A stretch of DNA of 64,000 nucleotides, from the NCBI GenBank assembly GCA_013396995.1, contig VWZP01005263.1:1162177-1226176 (forward strand), written 5' to 3'. Positions 48,295-60,504 of this stretch are shown here, piece after piece. Position 1 is the first letter of the stretch. Every line of letters starts with the position of its first letter. The notes under the pieces are model-generated. The model was not told where the DNA came from. It saw only the letters and a list, made by a program, of their open reading frames with translations, and did no database searches. This DNA is from Dicaeum eximium. Taxonomy: Eukaryota; Chordata; Aves; Passeriformes; Dicaeidae. Both the position numbers and the translations under genes were made by a program.

Positions 48295-51005
48295 TTATTT
48301 ATGGCTACCATCTGTTCCTAACTCTGTTACTGTCTCTTCTTTTTAACATTCTTATTGCCTTGCTTATTACTTGCTAAATTGGTCAGAATTCAGCTCAAGC
48401 CATCTTTGAGTTATATGTTTACCTCAATGAGTGCCTGCCAAGAATGATGTTTATGGCATATCTTGCATTGATTTTAGAATTTCTGAAAGTAATAAAGGAG
48501 TGAATGAGGTTCCTTTCTTATCCCAAATTAGAGTCTGTCACATTAATAGAGTAATATAATCCTGTCATCGCTTCTCTTTGTCTCTTCCATCAGACTGAGA
48601 GGAAGGAGAGGTTAAGTCCATGTTCATTTAGGCTTTTTGTTTAGAAGGCCTAGAGGAAGCTGAAGGTTTATTTTTAAAATCTTCAGGAATGATCATTCCA
48701 AACCTGATTCTCGTGCTCCTTTGTGTACAACAACCTCCCCTAGAAGTTCCACTGTTGGCACCCACGAGGCTCCCTGGGGCTGGGCACGGCTCTTTGCAGC
48801 CCAAGGACACGAGTGAGATCCTCACTGCCCACAGGGACACTGCTGTGGGTGAAGATGAGCATGGGAAGAGCCTGTTCCCACTGCTTCTGGGGCAGGCTGG
48901 GATACACCCCACATCTGCCTGGGTACCACATCTGGAGCGTGCTCACGTCGTGCACATCCCACATCCCAACACTCCACGTCTGAGCTTGGAGAGGTCACAG
49001 TTACAGCTGAGCTGGGTAATGTGTGCAAAGCACAGAGTATTTCCCTCATTCCTGGGAGGGGGGCACTGGCACACCACCACAGTTCTGCCTACAGCTACTA
49101 TTTACTCCATATTTACTCTTTTAGAAGCTATCCAAAGCATAAACCTTCACATGAGCTGTTGTCATGTCGGCTTTCACAAGTTTCATGCAAGCAATAATGA
49201 ACAATTCAGGGAGAAGAAGTCTTGGAATAGGATTTGTGAGATTTTATGAGAAACTATGCAGCAGAATCACTGAATAAACTATTACCCTCACCAGCAGCCA
49301 TTGCCACACTACAGGTGCCTGCAATTTTTATTTTCTTGGGTTTAACTTCATAACTCTACTTTCCTTTTTCTTCTTGCTTCCTCTTGGCTGACATATTATA
49401 TAGCTGCTGAAATGATCCTCTACCCAGGAATGCTGGATGAGCAGCTGCCTGTGGATTGGTGCCAGCACTGCACTGGAAACTGGAAAGGAGCACAGGCTGG
49501 CTTTGCCCTGTGTCTCCTTCCAGACAGACAAAAACCCCGAGTTCCTCACTGGAGATGCTGATCTGGGAGCCCAAGCTTTGCTTCCATCACCTCAGCAATT
49601 TTGGGGGCTGAGGATGCCAAACTGAGGTTCCTATTTCTCTGGCTGGGTTTGGAGAATGCCAGGCTGAGATCTGTGAGGCATCAATTATAATCCTGACTGC
49701 ATGTCTCAAAATAAATGTTTTGTGCATTTCTGTAGCAGATCATCCAATAATAGCACATAGCTCCAGCAACTAATGGAGCACAAGTCTGCTTCCAATGTGT
49801 CAGATAATAATTGTGCTGTAACACCACGGTGCATACATGAATAAATACAATTCCAAATTCAATGAGATATTTTCCTTCTGCTGCTCCTCCTGCTGCAAAT
49901 GAATACAGCAGCAATTAATTACCGTGCTCAGCAACTCCCTGCAGCAATTGTGTAATAGAATCATTTTCAGTCCCTTGTCTCGTAACCTTTGAGATAAGTT
50001 CCATGGGTCTGGAATGGCAAGAATAAAAATATATGGGTTTGTTCATTTAGTGTTTGTAAATGTTACAGCTCTCAGATACCAGCCATAACTTTCTCAAAGT
50101 CCTACTCCACTGGTAATAAATCCTGAAGTACATTTGAATATAAGGATCATTTGAGCTCACAACTGAAACTAAGTAATCTTCCTCAATCGGAGATATTTGC
50201 ATGTTACTTTTTATAGTAAAACTTACATATATTTATATGACTAATATTTGAGAAATTGATATTGGTTTTTACTAGCTGTCAACCATTTAAGTGGTTAAGA
50301 CTACACCAGTGTATTCCAGCCTCATAAAGTCACTGGAAGTGCTGCCAGTGATTTGAGTGTAGCCAGGAAAGTCACTATTGTCTACCACTAAAAAAAAAAT
50401 AAAGAATTTAAACTAATATCCTGTCATCACACCTCTGCTCTTTTAAACAATTATTTTTAGGATGCACAACTGAAAGTTGCTGAGTTCTTCAGACATTGTG
50501 AAAGGACTTCCACGTTGAGAAAACCACAAAGCCATTTCCTGGTCCTGTTTTGCAAGCGTTTAAAGTCCAGGGAGGTCACGTGCCTGGAGCTGCCAACGCA
50601 GCACAGGATGAACACTGAGCAGACACTCTCCAGGTGATGAAATGCAATGCAATCCTGCAAGTGTCTTGATGACAGTATTATCTATGTTGCACACATGGCT
50701 CAGAAAAAAACAACTTTCTCTGGTTCTCCTGGGCAAATGTGAGTCCAAGAGGGGAAAGCATAAGAATTGGGAAAAATAGACAGGGGGAGCAATTTTTGGA
50801 GAAATCCAAGCTTTCTGAATCTGAAATTAGTCCACAGATCCTTGGGGAAATGACCTTCCAGGCTGAATGAGCAGCAAGAGCAGAAGTGACAAAGCTGAAA
50901 AATAAACCTCCTGAATCTTGCAGCCCAGGTTTCAGCCAGGAATAGTACCACATATGCAATGTAACAAGAAAAATTAATAAGAAAAAAAGAAACCTGAGCT
51001 TTCCC
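48295..51005. other. Non-coding stretch
   Basis: No gene is recognisable. A 186-codon plus-strand frame at 48689-49249 in a GC-richer patch overlaps several minus-strand frames and shows no known domain; its first 20 residues are hydrophobic, but there is no supporting context. The rest is AT-rich unique sequence. Confidence 0.45.
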
Positions 51006-51011
51006 ACTGGA

Positions 51012-51087
51012 AACACAGCATGGTCCTGTGCTTAGAGAAATGGACTGGGACTCAATTTTGTTTCTGCTACTACTGGGCTGTACAACC
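51012..51087 (+). mobile_element. MIR-type SINE 5' fragment
   Basis: The order 'cagcatggt', 'cttagagaaatggactgggactca', 'tctgctacta', 'gggctgt' matches the tRNA-derived head of a MIR-like SINE up to the 'gctgtgtgacc' region. The internal polymerase III B box is degraded. The 3' half is not recognisable downstream, so the element is truncated. Confidence 0.5.
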
Positions 51088-51094
51088 AGAGCTC

Positions 51095-52745
51095 TCTTCA
51101 ATGTCATCCTTCAAGACAGCAACTCCCTCCTACATGTGTAGTGCCCAGAAAATGAAAGCTTTGCAAACAAACTATTAAAAATAATTAACTCCAAAAGTCC
51201 TAAGGTGTCCCTTAAGCCAAGGCATCAAGAATAGCATTATCAGGAGTTAAAACTAGTCATAAAGCATTATTAAGACTCAAATGCTAACAAAAAATAGAGT
51301 AAAATTATTAAATTATAATAATTTATGAAAATAAAATGAGCAAATATGTTTCCTAAGTTCTGTGTAGCTTTACTCCTCACATCTCTGCTTAATGAATATT
51401 CATGCAGCACTGATTAATTTATTAAAGCTGAGCTCAAGACTACACAGGACACATACTGAACTCTGATATTCCTTCTCTAAGGAAGTCTTTTATTGGGTTA
51501 TTCAATCTATTAGGTATCCCAAAAATGAAAGAAAAACTGAATTTCCCTCCTACTGAAGAGTCTTTGGCTTAATAATTTCTAATATAAACGCTGACAACGA
51601 ATTTGGGTTATATCCCACCATATCCTTAAACTGCATGCACAGTGACTGGAGATGCTGCTGGAGCTGGGATTTGCTTCTCCAAGCTGAGGGATGGACACAG
51701 TCCCTCCACACCCCTGGGCAGATTTCCTGACCCACTGTGCATCTCTAGCTGGCATCTCACAATTTCACAGTGGGATTTCTCCCATGGTCTTGATCTCTGC
51801 AGGTGCCTACAGTGGCTGATATTACCTTTGAGGCACATGGGATTTATCAGTCCTGACTCCACATTTTGTAGGGTTTAGCCATATTGGGCATATTCTGCAG
51901 AGGCCAAGAGCCATCCACACACACTGGTGACCTGGCAGAGCAGAGCTGAGCAGCACCACGTGCTGCTGAGGGACTTCACTGCTGCTGTCTGGAGAGCAGC
52001 CACCATGGAAGGTGCAGCCCTTTATCTCTGCAGTTACTCACTGATCTTCATTTATAACCTTCCCAGAGAGGCCTTTTCACCCACTCTCCATGCACAGGGC
52101 TCCCCAGGGCAGCCACTCCCCACAGCAACTCAGACAAAGTCCTGGTTATTGTTTATCTCCAGGCTTTCTCCAAACCACCAGACTGCAGCAGACTGGGCTC
52201 TGCTGCCAATCCAAAATACAGAGAGGTTCAAAACTTGTTTCCAGCTGTCATCTGTCTAATCAAATCACCTCTCCACTTAAAAAAAAACCCTTGCATATAA
52301 CTCCTGCTCTCCTCTTGGTACCTAAATCCTCAACCTCACATTCTTATTGTAGAGATTCGGTCAATGGAGTCAGGCAGATTAAAAAATAAAATGAAGAAAA
52401 TAGAAAAAAGTTTTTTGCACATCACATCAAAAAGCAATCATTCAGCGACACATGGTTTGTGAAAGATTTTGTTCAATGTTAGTGCATTACTAACCACTTT
52501 TCCATGCTGCCTGAGCCTCTGGAAACAATTGAAACCTGAGAAAACTCATGGGATATGTCCTCATTTTCTATTATATTTTCTTAATAGGATGACAGGTGAG
52601 TCAGAGTTGAGACTTCATTTGTGCAGGAAGTCTATGTATCCAACTTTAATAATCTACAAATAACAGTAAGGAAGAATATCAGGAAGGAAATAACTGTAGG
52701 ATTGATTATCAAGAGATCCCACATTTCTGTACATCTCCATGCAAC
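51095..52745. other. Non-coding stretch
   Basis: No gene is recognisable. 51170-51350 is strongly AT-rich. 51620-52260 is GC-richer with overlapping frames up to 110 codons, unrecognised. A CACGTG E-box at 51957-51962 sits inside an imperfect palindrome of CAGCAC/CTGCTG units. Confidence 0.5.
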
Positions 52746-52751
52746 TTTAAT

Positions 52752-52860
52752 TCCTCATTTCAGTCTCCTCGTCCATATAGATGGTTACAGACCACAGAAA
52801 CATTGTAGGGATTAATTATTTAATGTCCTTACTTTGCCTTTGAAAATGCAAAGCTCTCCA
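52752..52860 (+). mobile_element. MIR-type SINE 3' half
   Basis: The order 'ttcctcatttcagtctcctc', 'ccatatag', 'attgtagggattaatt', 'taatgtccttactttgcctttgaaaatgcaaagc' follows the 3' half of amniote MIR-like SINEs (the 'cctcagtttccccatctgtaaaatgg ... ttgtgaggattaattagttaatgt ... aaagcactttgaaaatg' series). The ATT tail is lost. Confidence 0.5.
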
Positions 52861-52864
52861 TGCC

Positions 52865-52960
52865 CACCAGTTTAGGTGGATGTCCAAAGGGATTTACAAA
52901 AGTACTTAAGCAGGTTAAATGCCTATGTCCCACTGACTCTCAAGGACTTTCCATAAACCT
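52865..52960 (+). repeat. Possible old archosaur/turtle interspersed repeat
   Basis: The string 'ggatgtccaaagggatttacaaaagtacttaag ... tgcctatgtcccactgactct' resembles a repeat seen widely in turtle and crocodilian DNA (alternating 'cctaaatgcc' and 'cccattgactttcaatggg' phrases, probably a non-autonomous DNA transposon). I am matching from memory and the copy is worn. Confidence 0.25.
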
Positions 52961-53005
52961 GGCACTATAAATGGAGTAGCAATAAAGGACAGTGCTGTTC
53001 CCCTA

Positions 53006-53063
53006 TCTCTGCACTGGTCAGGAACAGGAACAGTTCTCTGTACTAGTCAGGAACTGGAACAGT
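53006..53063. repeat. Two-copy tandem repeat, 29-base unit
   Basis: TCTCTGCACTGGTCAGGAAC... (53006-53034) is repeated at 53035-53063 with about three substitutions. The units abut exactly. Confidence 0.9.
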
Positions 53064-56000
53064 CATGTTCTAATGTCTACACCTTAGTCATAGGCAGCCT
53101 CTTTGCTCCTGGCTGACACACTGATCTGAACTTAGGTACGTACCTGGTTCAATGTCTTCCAGGCCTCAAACCAATCCCTAAAACCAACTGGAAGCTCAAA
53201 CCCTTCGGGTGCTGCTGTGCAGGCTGGGTTTGTTACCTGAGTGAGAACAACTGCTGAGCCCAGTGCTGGCCACCCCCAAAATGGACACACACAATGACAG
53301 TAACATGCAGAGGGACAACGTGCCAGGTGCTCTGCTGGAGCTGCCACTTGTCTGAATCTTCTTGGATTACTCTGTTCCTCTGAAATAACTGGCATGTACA
53401 GATGCCAACACACAGGACTCCTCCCAAACCAGAGCCAAACTGACCACAGAGGTTTCCTAACTGCACAAAGCTGCTGTTGCAACACGTTCCATTTCTTCTA
53501 TTAAATACTAATTAAGACACTGTTTCTGAACTGCTTTCACCATCAGCTCAGAGACCTTGTAAGGAGGGTTCAGAGATAACAAAACTAGGCAAGGTCTTCC
53601 AGTCAGTACAGCTGATCAGCCCAGTGGCCCAGTCTAAAATGACCAAAGGGTGTGTGAAGACTGAACAGACCCAGCTACAACCAAACGCCTCAAGTACAAA
53701 TACAGGTAAAGCTGCCCACAGGTATCCACTCTTTCTTGGGTAGGTTTTGCAGCTCTGCACTGAAATGTCCATAATGTGGCAATTTTGGGCCACCTGCATG
53801 TAACTGATCTGGTGTCACATAAGCCTTACCCCTGGATGGAACAGAGGATGCACCCTACCAGCAGTCAGGAGTTACAAACCTGGTTTTGCCATCAGAGACA
53901 CAAAGTGAAGGATAAAAAGAAGAGGCTTAAATTACTTTGAAATGAACTAGAGAAATTGCCTAGTGCAGAATGTAGCAGCTGCTTTGCTCTCTGGTAGGCT
54001 GCATCTTACCAGGAGCAGAAAATGGTAGAGCTCAGGGTTTTTTCCCTTGATAATTGCATCTATCCAGGTGGAACTTGAATTTTACAAGTCTTCAAGCCTA
54101 AATTGTCTTAGGAGCTGTCTGTTTAAAAGAACACATTTCTCTTTGCACATTTTGGTCAGCACTGCAATCAAGGGATTCACATATGCTGGATCCTATTCAA
54201 CTTAATAGATAGAAATTTGGCAGTCGAGCGTTCTCCATATGGGGATCTCAGCTGTAGAAAAGCTTCTGCCTTTGCTATAAAATATACTGGGGAGTGTTCC
54301 TCTCCAGAGGAAGCTGCCTCTTCATCTAGATGGTTGAGGAGAACTGGATTCAAAAGCGAGCTGGCTCTACACGTGGAATTAAGCATAAGTTTAAAAAAAA
54401 AAAAGAAACAACAACATGCTGGCTTTCAAAGGGGGTTTGGGATGTTCCCCTGAAATTCTGAGGAGTTGTTACCCATTTTTTCTTGACTGTATTTTTAGTT
54501 TAAGCTTTATGATGAGCACTCAGGGAAATAGATTGTCTCATCCATCAAATATAACTGGAAGTGAATAAATGTGTCTTTCCAGTCAATGAAGGAACTGTGA
54601 AGGTTCAGGGCACTGTTGGAAGATTTCACAATCCAATAAATATCCAACAAGTTATTTCACCAAGGAAAATTATTATACTGGGATAAATGTACAAATACAT
54701 TTTCTCAATATGGTGCAGGTACAATGCCTCCATTGTACACCCTTCTGTACAACTTTCTTTCCCATCAAAACCAAGAAGTTTAGCCTGAAATAATTAATTT
54801 CTGTAGGCAAAGCCTAACACTTCCATAGTTGCCAAAGGGAAAGCAAAGAACAATTGTAAGGACAGGAAAAAAAGAACTCGCAATGAGATTGCTGGGAAAA
54901 ATTCCAATAGCATGAAATTAATGTAAATCACAAATAGCTCCTGTGAAGCTAAAGTAAGGATCTGTGAGAAACCAGAATCAAGTCCAATAAGTTAAGTATG
55001 AATCAGTGAGGGGAAAAAAAAAAAGCATTACCACAACAGAGAGATCTAATAACATAGTAAGTGACTATTAACACTGAATGATCACTAAAGGAATAAATAC
55101 TTCCCTAGTAATATTCAAGTCATATGGTAGTAGTTTCTTGCAGGAATGGTATAAATCATAATGATCATCTTGTCTCAGCAAATCCTATGGAAGCCACAAA
55201 ATGGGTCCCACCATGGCTTTCAGAAGATGCCTCTTTCTGAGCTGGATTACCTGGAATAATGGATGGTTTCCTGATGGTTATCAGCCAAAACAGACACAGA
55301 AACCTGCCTAGGCTCTCTTAACACTCCTGCTCCATCACCCTAAATGTGTGCAAGTCTCTTTTCTTAAATGGCTGTTTTGTGGCAGCTTCTCAAGGAAGAA
55401 TGGCCCAGCCTGGCTTGCACACTGAAAGCAATTGCAATCATTTCTCTGCTGCTTTTACATAATTGATATAATTAATGTTTTTAGGCTCAAAATTAATAAA
55501 AACCACATGCATCTCATTGGAGGATTTGTTCTTCATGATTTGGGGTCATTAAAAGAACTGAAAATATTACCCTTAACTAGTTTATTTCAGACACTGGTTC
55601 ACTCTTTGAAGGCGTTTGTGTCTTTGCAGCATGGGTTGGGATGAATTAAAATGTATAGGATGCTCTGAGGTGGTTCCTGTGCTTTCTCAGGAACCCTGCT
55701 CTGCTGAGGCATTGGATTTTGTGCCTAAAAGGGCTCAGATACGTCATTCTTATTACCAAGGCTTATTTAATTCATTTACTAGGTCATTGCTTGGGATAAT
55801 ATATGCAAATTGTACATATTAAGAGTGATATGAATTACATCAAGAATTGCCATTTATGTTGAAAATTCATCAAATGTTAATGTAAAATCTATAAATAGAA
55901 AGAATAAAATAATAATAAAACATGAGTGTGCTGCAAGCATAAAAATGAAGACCCTTAACTGCCCATTTATTAAGCAAATAAGGATGGTACATCCTCAGCC

Positions 56001-57250
56001 AGGGAGGAAACAGGCACCAGAAAATGACTGTGTGCCACACTGACACTGATAACCATTTAAATCAGGCCCCCAGGATTCCGACAGGGTATGTGCTGGTGGA
56101 TGAGGAAATGAGAATTCATGTCATAAAGGAATTCCAACAACTGTGCTGGTTAGAAAGTAGTAGGAGAGATTCAAAAAACAAGCCCATGGATTTAGTCTTT
56201 ATGACAAAGCTAATCTCAGATTGCTTGAGCATTCCACCAAACAGTTGGGGAAGACTGTAAACCCAAGAGCAGTGTTTTATATCATTTTGAATCTGTATTC
56301 CATAATTCTGTGATTCAAATGTTCATGTTTGCAGGTACAGCCACGGATGTTACTGGCTAGTCATAAAGTGCTCTGAATCTGTAACAAATCATTTTTCTCA
56401 CTTTGTAGGAACAAATAGTGACTTATCATTCTAGTATCTGGTGAAGAAACATCCACAGAATCTCATATATCCCTGCATAATTTGGCATAACTGGCAGGCT
56501 TTTCTAAAACAGAATAACTGAATAATAATGAAGGCCATTAATGATTAGAAACATTACAGAGTGAAAAATTAGCAATATACTTTCTTGTACTCATCAGCTG
56601 CTTGTAAGAACAGACTTTCTGTAGGAATCATGCACGTTTATTAGTCGGGGAGAGGACACCAGGGCTCAGTTATCTGAATTTTTGCTCTTATAAAAAAGTT
56701 CTCATTGTAGCCTGAATTGTTACACTTCAAAAACACAGCCAACGTCTCCCTTTTTTCCTAGTGATTCATATACTGTTCCCCTACTCCATAGTTTTAAATC
56801 AAGTCCCCCTTTTCCCATACATTGATAACCATTAACACCATCCATACATTCTTTCAGCAGGCACCCATTGCTGTTCTGCATGTTAATTTTGCTCTTATGG
56901 CTGCTGTTTTAAATGAAGCTGCTTCTACTTTTCTTTAAAATTCCAGATGCCATTAATTTCTTTTATCAGCCTCTAACAGAAAACATACCTAGAGCCTTCT
57001 CAATCCATATTGCTGGCCTTTATAAATCTCAAGCATAAAAGGGTGAAGCAACGCTTAACATCTGCTCATCCTTGTCCCAGAGAGGGGGAAAAGGCCCCAC
57101 TCCTCCAATGGAAGTTGTGCAGATTTCCCAGACAGCCCCAGTTCTGTGCTCTCTGCTGCACAAGCACAATAATAAATCACTGACACTTCATTCCCCCAAC
57201 AAACAAGTTTATATGAGCACAGTCTTCTCAAACAGGATCGGCTCTTCCTG

Positions 57251-57292
57251 GTTTGCATTTGCCCATTTTGAAATGCAAAAAATGCATTTGTT
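57251..57292. promoter_or_regulatory. Cluster of POU/SOX-like strings
   Basis: In 42 bases there are TTTGCATTTG, CATTTTGAAATGCAAAA and ATGCATTTGTTA: three octamer-type half-sites in alternating orientation, two of them next to CATTTTG/CATTTGT SOX-like strings. Spacing does not match a canonical SOX-OCT composite exactly. Confidence 0.25.
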
Positions 57293-58808
57293 ACCGTTTG
57301 TGTCACCACAGAGGGCCAAATCCTGCAGTGCTGGTTTATTCCTAATAAACACCACTTCCAAAAAGTCTAACTTAGATCCATGGTAGTGAGTTACAGCTTT
57401 TGATTGAAACTGATATTACCTGGATAAGATAATTAAACAGAAAGCAGGTAGCCTCCCTCCTTCACAGCCAGACTTACAGGGTACGTGCCCAAGTCACAGT
57501 GGCAAAGTGTTATACAAAATATATTTAGTATATTTATAGGTCAAGAAAGACCACATTCCTTTGGTTAGGTTGATGACATTTGGCAGGTACAATAGGAAAG
57601 AGAACCAATTTTACTGATGCTTGGACAGACCCTAAAGCACAGAACAAAAATTCTATTACTGCATTTAAATCTGACAGGATATATGATTGTGCTTTATATG
57701 GAAATTCCATTTTTAAATACATCATAAAGAGGAATAATTATTAATATGCCCATTAAAACATTAATAAAGTGTTACAAACTGCTATTTCTTAATAGACTGC
57801 TAATAAGGGTGGTTTCTACTGCCTCTTCCCATAGACTTTGCTTTCTTCCCTACAATTCCTATTGCTGCTGCTCAGTTTATTAACCCCATGTAAACAAAAC
57901 ATTAAAGCAAAATGTTACCAGATGTTTCAAAGAATCTATGAAAACCCTCCCTTAGGTTCTTTAGGCTTGAGTCATTAATCTATAAATTCTTTGGTTTCTT
58001 TTCTACTTAAACATTATAGGATTTTTCCAAAAGGATTTGGTACTCTCAAAGGTAAAATCTTGCTCGCCTATTAATGCATGAAATCTCACTGAAGTCACTG
58101 AAACTACTCGTGTGAAAAGACATCCTCAAGTTCATTATGGAAAGATTAGCCATTTGGGCTTAGACAAACTGTACACAAAGTGCCACGGCAAAGAGAAGCA
58201 GTTTCAGTCTCTCTCATCTACATGCAAAGCAAATTCTTCCACCATTTGCTTCCAATTTGATAACTGAGCAAAAGCATAATAATAAATAACTCAAAAGAGA
58301 AGGAAAAAAGAAAAAGTAATTTAGTTTAATAAACCACGGCTTCAGCCTATGGGCACCCAAGGATCGATTTCTTGTGTCATCCTGCAGGGAAGGGAGGAAG
58401 TGGAGATCTCCATCTCCTCATCTCACTCCAGGCACTGCCCGGCCGCTTTCTCCATCTGTGGATGCTAGGATGGTGGAGAGCAGCTCAAGAATTGGAGGAA
58501 AATTTAATCAAAGGCAAAAGAAAATCCCAAAATAAAACACAATAAAACACATCCCAATATAGATATTCTTAAAGGGACCCAACACAGTTCTGTGCAGCTC
58601 CTAGTCGTGTTTCCCAAGGAGGAAAATCCAACCAAGACCCCACAGCCTCTCCTCCAGGTGCCTGGAGGAAGGGCTGTGCTTCCCAGAAAGATGGCTGGAA
58701 TGGCTGGGAGCTGCTGAGCCTTCCACAAAGGAACTAAAAAAACTAAAAAGCTGTTTCCTGTTGGCAGCCTCCCAGCAGAAGACACTGGCAGTCGTGTTCC
58801 CTTCCTGT

Positions 58809-58826
58809 CCCCTCCCCTCCCTTCCC
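58809..58826 (-). other. G-quadruplex motif on the minus strand
   Basis: On the plus strand, C4-T-C4-T-C3-TT-C3 (58809-58826). The minus strand therefore has four G runs with loops of 2, 1 and 1 bases, the short-loop class that folds most stably. It lies in a GC-richer patch without a recognisable gene. Confidence 0.7.
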
Positions 58827-59124
58827 TGCAGGCTCAGGAAGCTGCAGCTCCGGACTGCACCAGGAGACTCTCCCTGTTCCCACGTCCAGGAACCTGCAAG
58901 GATTTTGGCATGGCTGTGTTAACCCTTAGAGCAGAGCTCTGCATCAGGCACCACAGAAAACCCCTTTCTAAAACCCTGCCCACAAATTAAAATTATTAAT
59001 AACTCCCTGGGGCTGTGAACCAAAACCCCACCTACTTTATTTCATCTCTAGGTGCTCCATCACCGCAGGATCACTTCAGGCTCGGCAGAGCAGCCCTGGT
59101 GTCACATCCAGCTGCTGCTATAAA

Positions 59125-59144
59125 ATGCTAAAAACATTTAGCAT
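59125..59144. other. Small perfect hairpin
   Basis: ATGCTAAA at 59125-59132 and its exact complement at 59137-59144 around a four-base loop. Not followed by a T run; function unknown. Confidence 0.6.
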
Positions 59145-60209
59145 GTGGCACGGGGTAAACCTGCAAAACCTGGCTGTGGGTACCATTTCTGAGCCTGACC
59201 TGCACAGGAAAGCTGCTGTGCTGCCACAGCGAGGAGACAGCAGGGCCTGGGGGCCATAAAGGACAGAGAGCACAAGGAAAGGTTCACACATCCCTCTGGA
59301 GACCTGAATTGGAGACAACTTCCCAAGAAATGAGCACTGCAAAAGGGAAGGTGCACAGGAAAAAAAGCAAATTGCTCAGGAAAAAAAAAAAATCAGTTAC
59401 CATATGGAGAAAGTGTCATCAAAATTACCAGGTAAGACAGCAAGAGGCTGGCACAGGCAACTCTAGAGAAAGCACTCTAAAAACTGGCAATTTAATAAAA
59501 AAATATCTCATCTTAATACAGTAGGGGGGATTTTAGCATTTTATAGCAAAAGTAAGGTGGAGAGATTTCGGCAAAATTCCAGAAAAAAAGGGTTAAATAA
59601 ATACAAAAAAAGAGATTCAATTTTCTTTAAAATTCAGTAATAGTTTCCTTAAAATATCTCTATCAATAACTATTCATATCTCTTCTGAAATCCAAATATT
59701 TACTATATTTATTAGTATCTAATCCCAGTCTCACCAAAACTGATGGAGATTTGCCAGGCTTTGTCTTCATTGATGCAGAGCCTCTCACAGAATATTCTCA
59801 TTTTTTTCCTAAGAAAAGTTTGAGCTCTAGTCTAGGACACACCTGAACATCCACATATAAACAGTTATGATCAACCCAGTTACAGGGAGGTTTAAATTTT
59901 TATTTGGAGGATAAGTACAACAAAAACCCTGAAAAAAGAGGAAATAGCTTATAATTTACTATTAAATTAATTCACTACTACAGGTCTCATACTAGGTAAT
60001 TAAGTAAACTTTTACAAGTTTATAAGACAGATCCTTTGTTGCTCCATCCATCTGAGCAGGGGAGAGGTTTTATGAACGTGAAATAATTTTCTTTTTTCTT
60101 GAAACCAGAATTGTACCATTGTCCAGTTGAATAATGCATCATGATGCTTTTTATCATAGTTTTTCTTTCAAAAAAAAGAGAGTAGGAAAGCAATTATAAG
60201 CTATTTTGA

Positions 60210-60500
60210 TGGGCTCGTAATCATCGTTTTCCATAGAAACTTCACAGCCTGTCGATGGGACATACAGAAATATCTGAAATTCTAATTGTCACTACATCAT
60301 TGCTACAAGGCTGAAACGTTAACTAGGAACTATCTGGGCACTCAAGCAACCACATCTTCGAAAATAATGCAAAGAAGGTATTTCAGTCCCCTTCTGCAAA
60401 CCTAATCAAGTACTGTGCAAAGGAAAACGTCACCAACGTCAGATGGACACAGCAGCTCTGGAGCCACACAGTGCAGAACAGAATTTATCTAGACAACGAT
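60210..60500. promoter_or_regulatory. CpG-retaining patch with paired ACGTCA sites
   Basis: Eight CpGs occur between 60216 and 60498, whereas the preceding 660 bases (59521-60180) contain two. Two ACGTCA hexamers (CREB/ATF half-sites) stand at 60427-60432 and 60436-60441, same orientation, nine bases apart, so on the same face of the helix. In an AT-rich, CpG-depleted setting, clustered CpGs suggest either selection or lack of methylation. This is a candidate enhancer or conserved element, not proven. Confidence 0.3.
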
Positions 60501-60504
60501 ATAA

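Larger units (their letters stand above)
53070..60205. other. Non-coding stretch
   Basis: No gene is recognisable across 7 kb. A 117-codon minus-strand frame (53132-53485) and a 78-codon plus-strand frame (56024-56260) are the most protein-like but match nothing I know. A-runs occur near 54390-54402, 55014-55024 and 59380-59391. Around 58340-58900 the sequence is GC-richer. A string at 58087-58115 recalls the old archosaur repeat mentioned at 52865 but is too short to call. Confidence 0.5.

Noticed and set aside
48689..49249. 186-codon frame with a hydrophobic N-terminal stretch as a secreted protein
   Set aside because: No promoter, splice or domain support; several other frames are open over the same patch, which points to base composition.
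56270..56320. CR1 terminus 'ataattctgtgattc'
   Set aside because: The preceding sequence lacks the CR1 3' UTR, so the terminal-like string stands alone.
40980..56370. The 11-mer CTAGTCATAAA at about 40987, 51255 and 56358 as a dispersed repeat
   Set aside because: Flanks differ completely; three chance hits of an AT-rich 11-mer are not surprising.
58087..58115. Archosaur/turtle interspersed repeat fragment
   Set aside because: Too short and recalled from memory only; cannot be told from chance.
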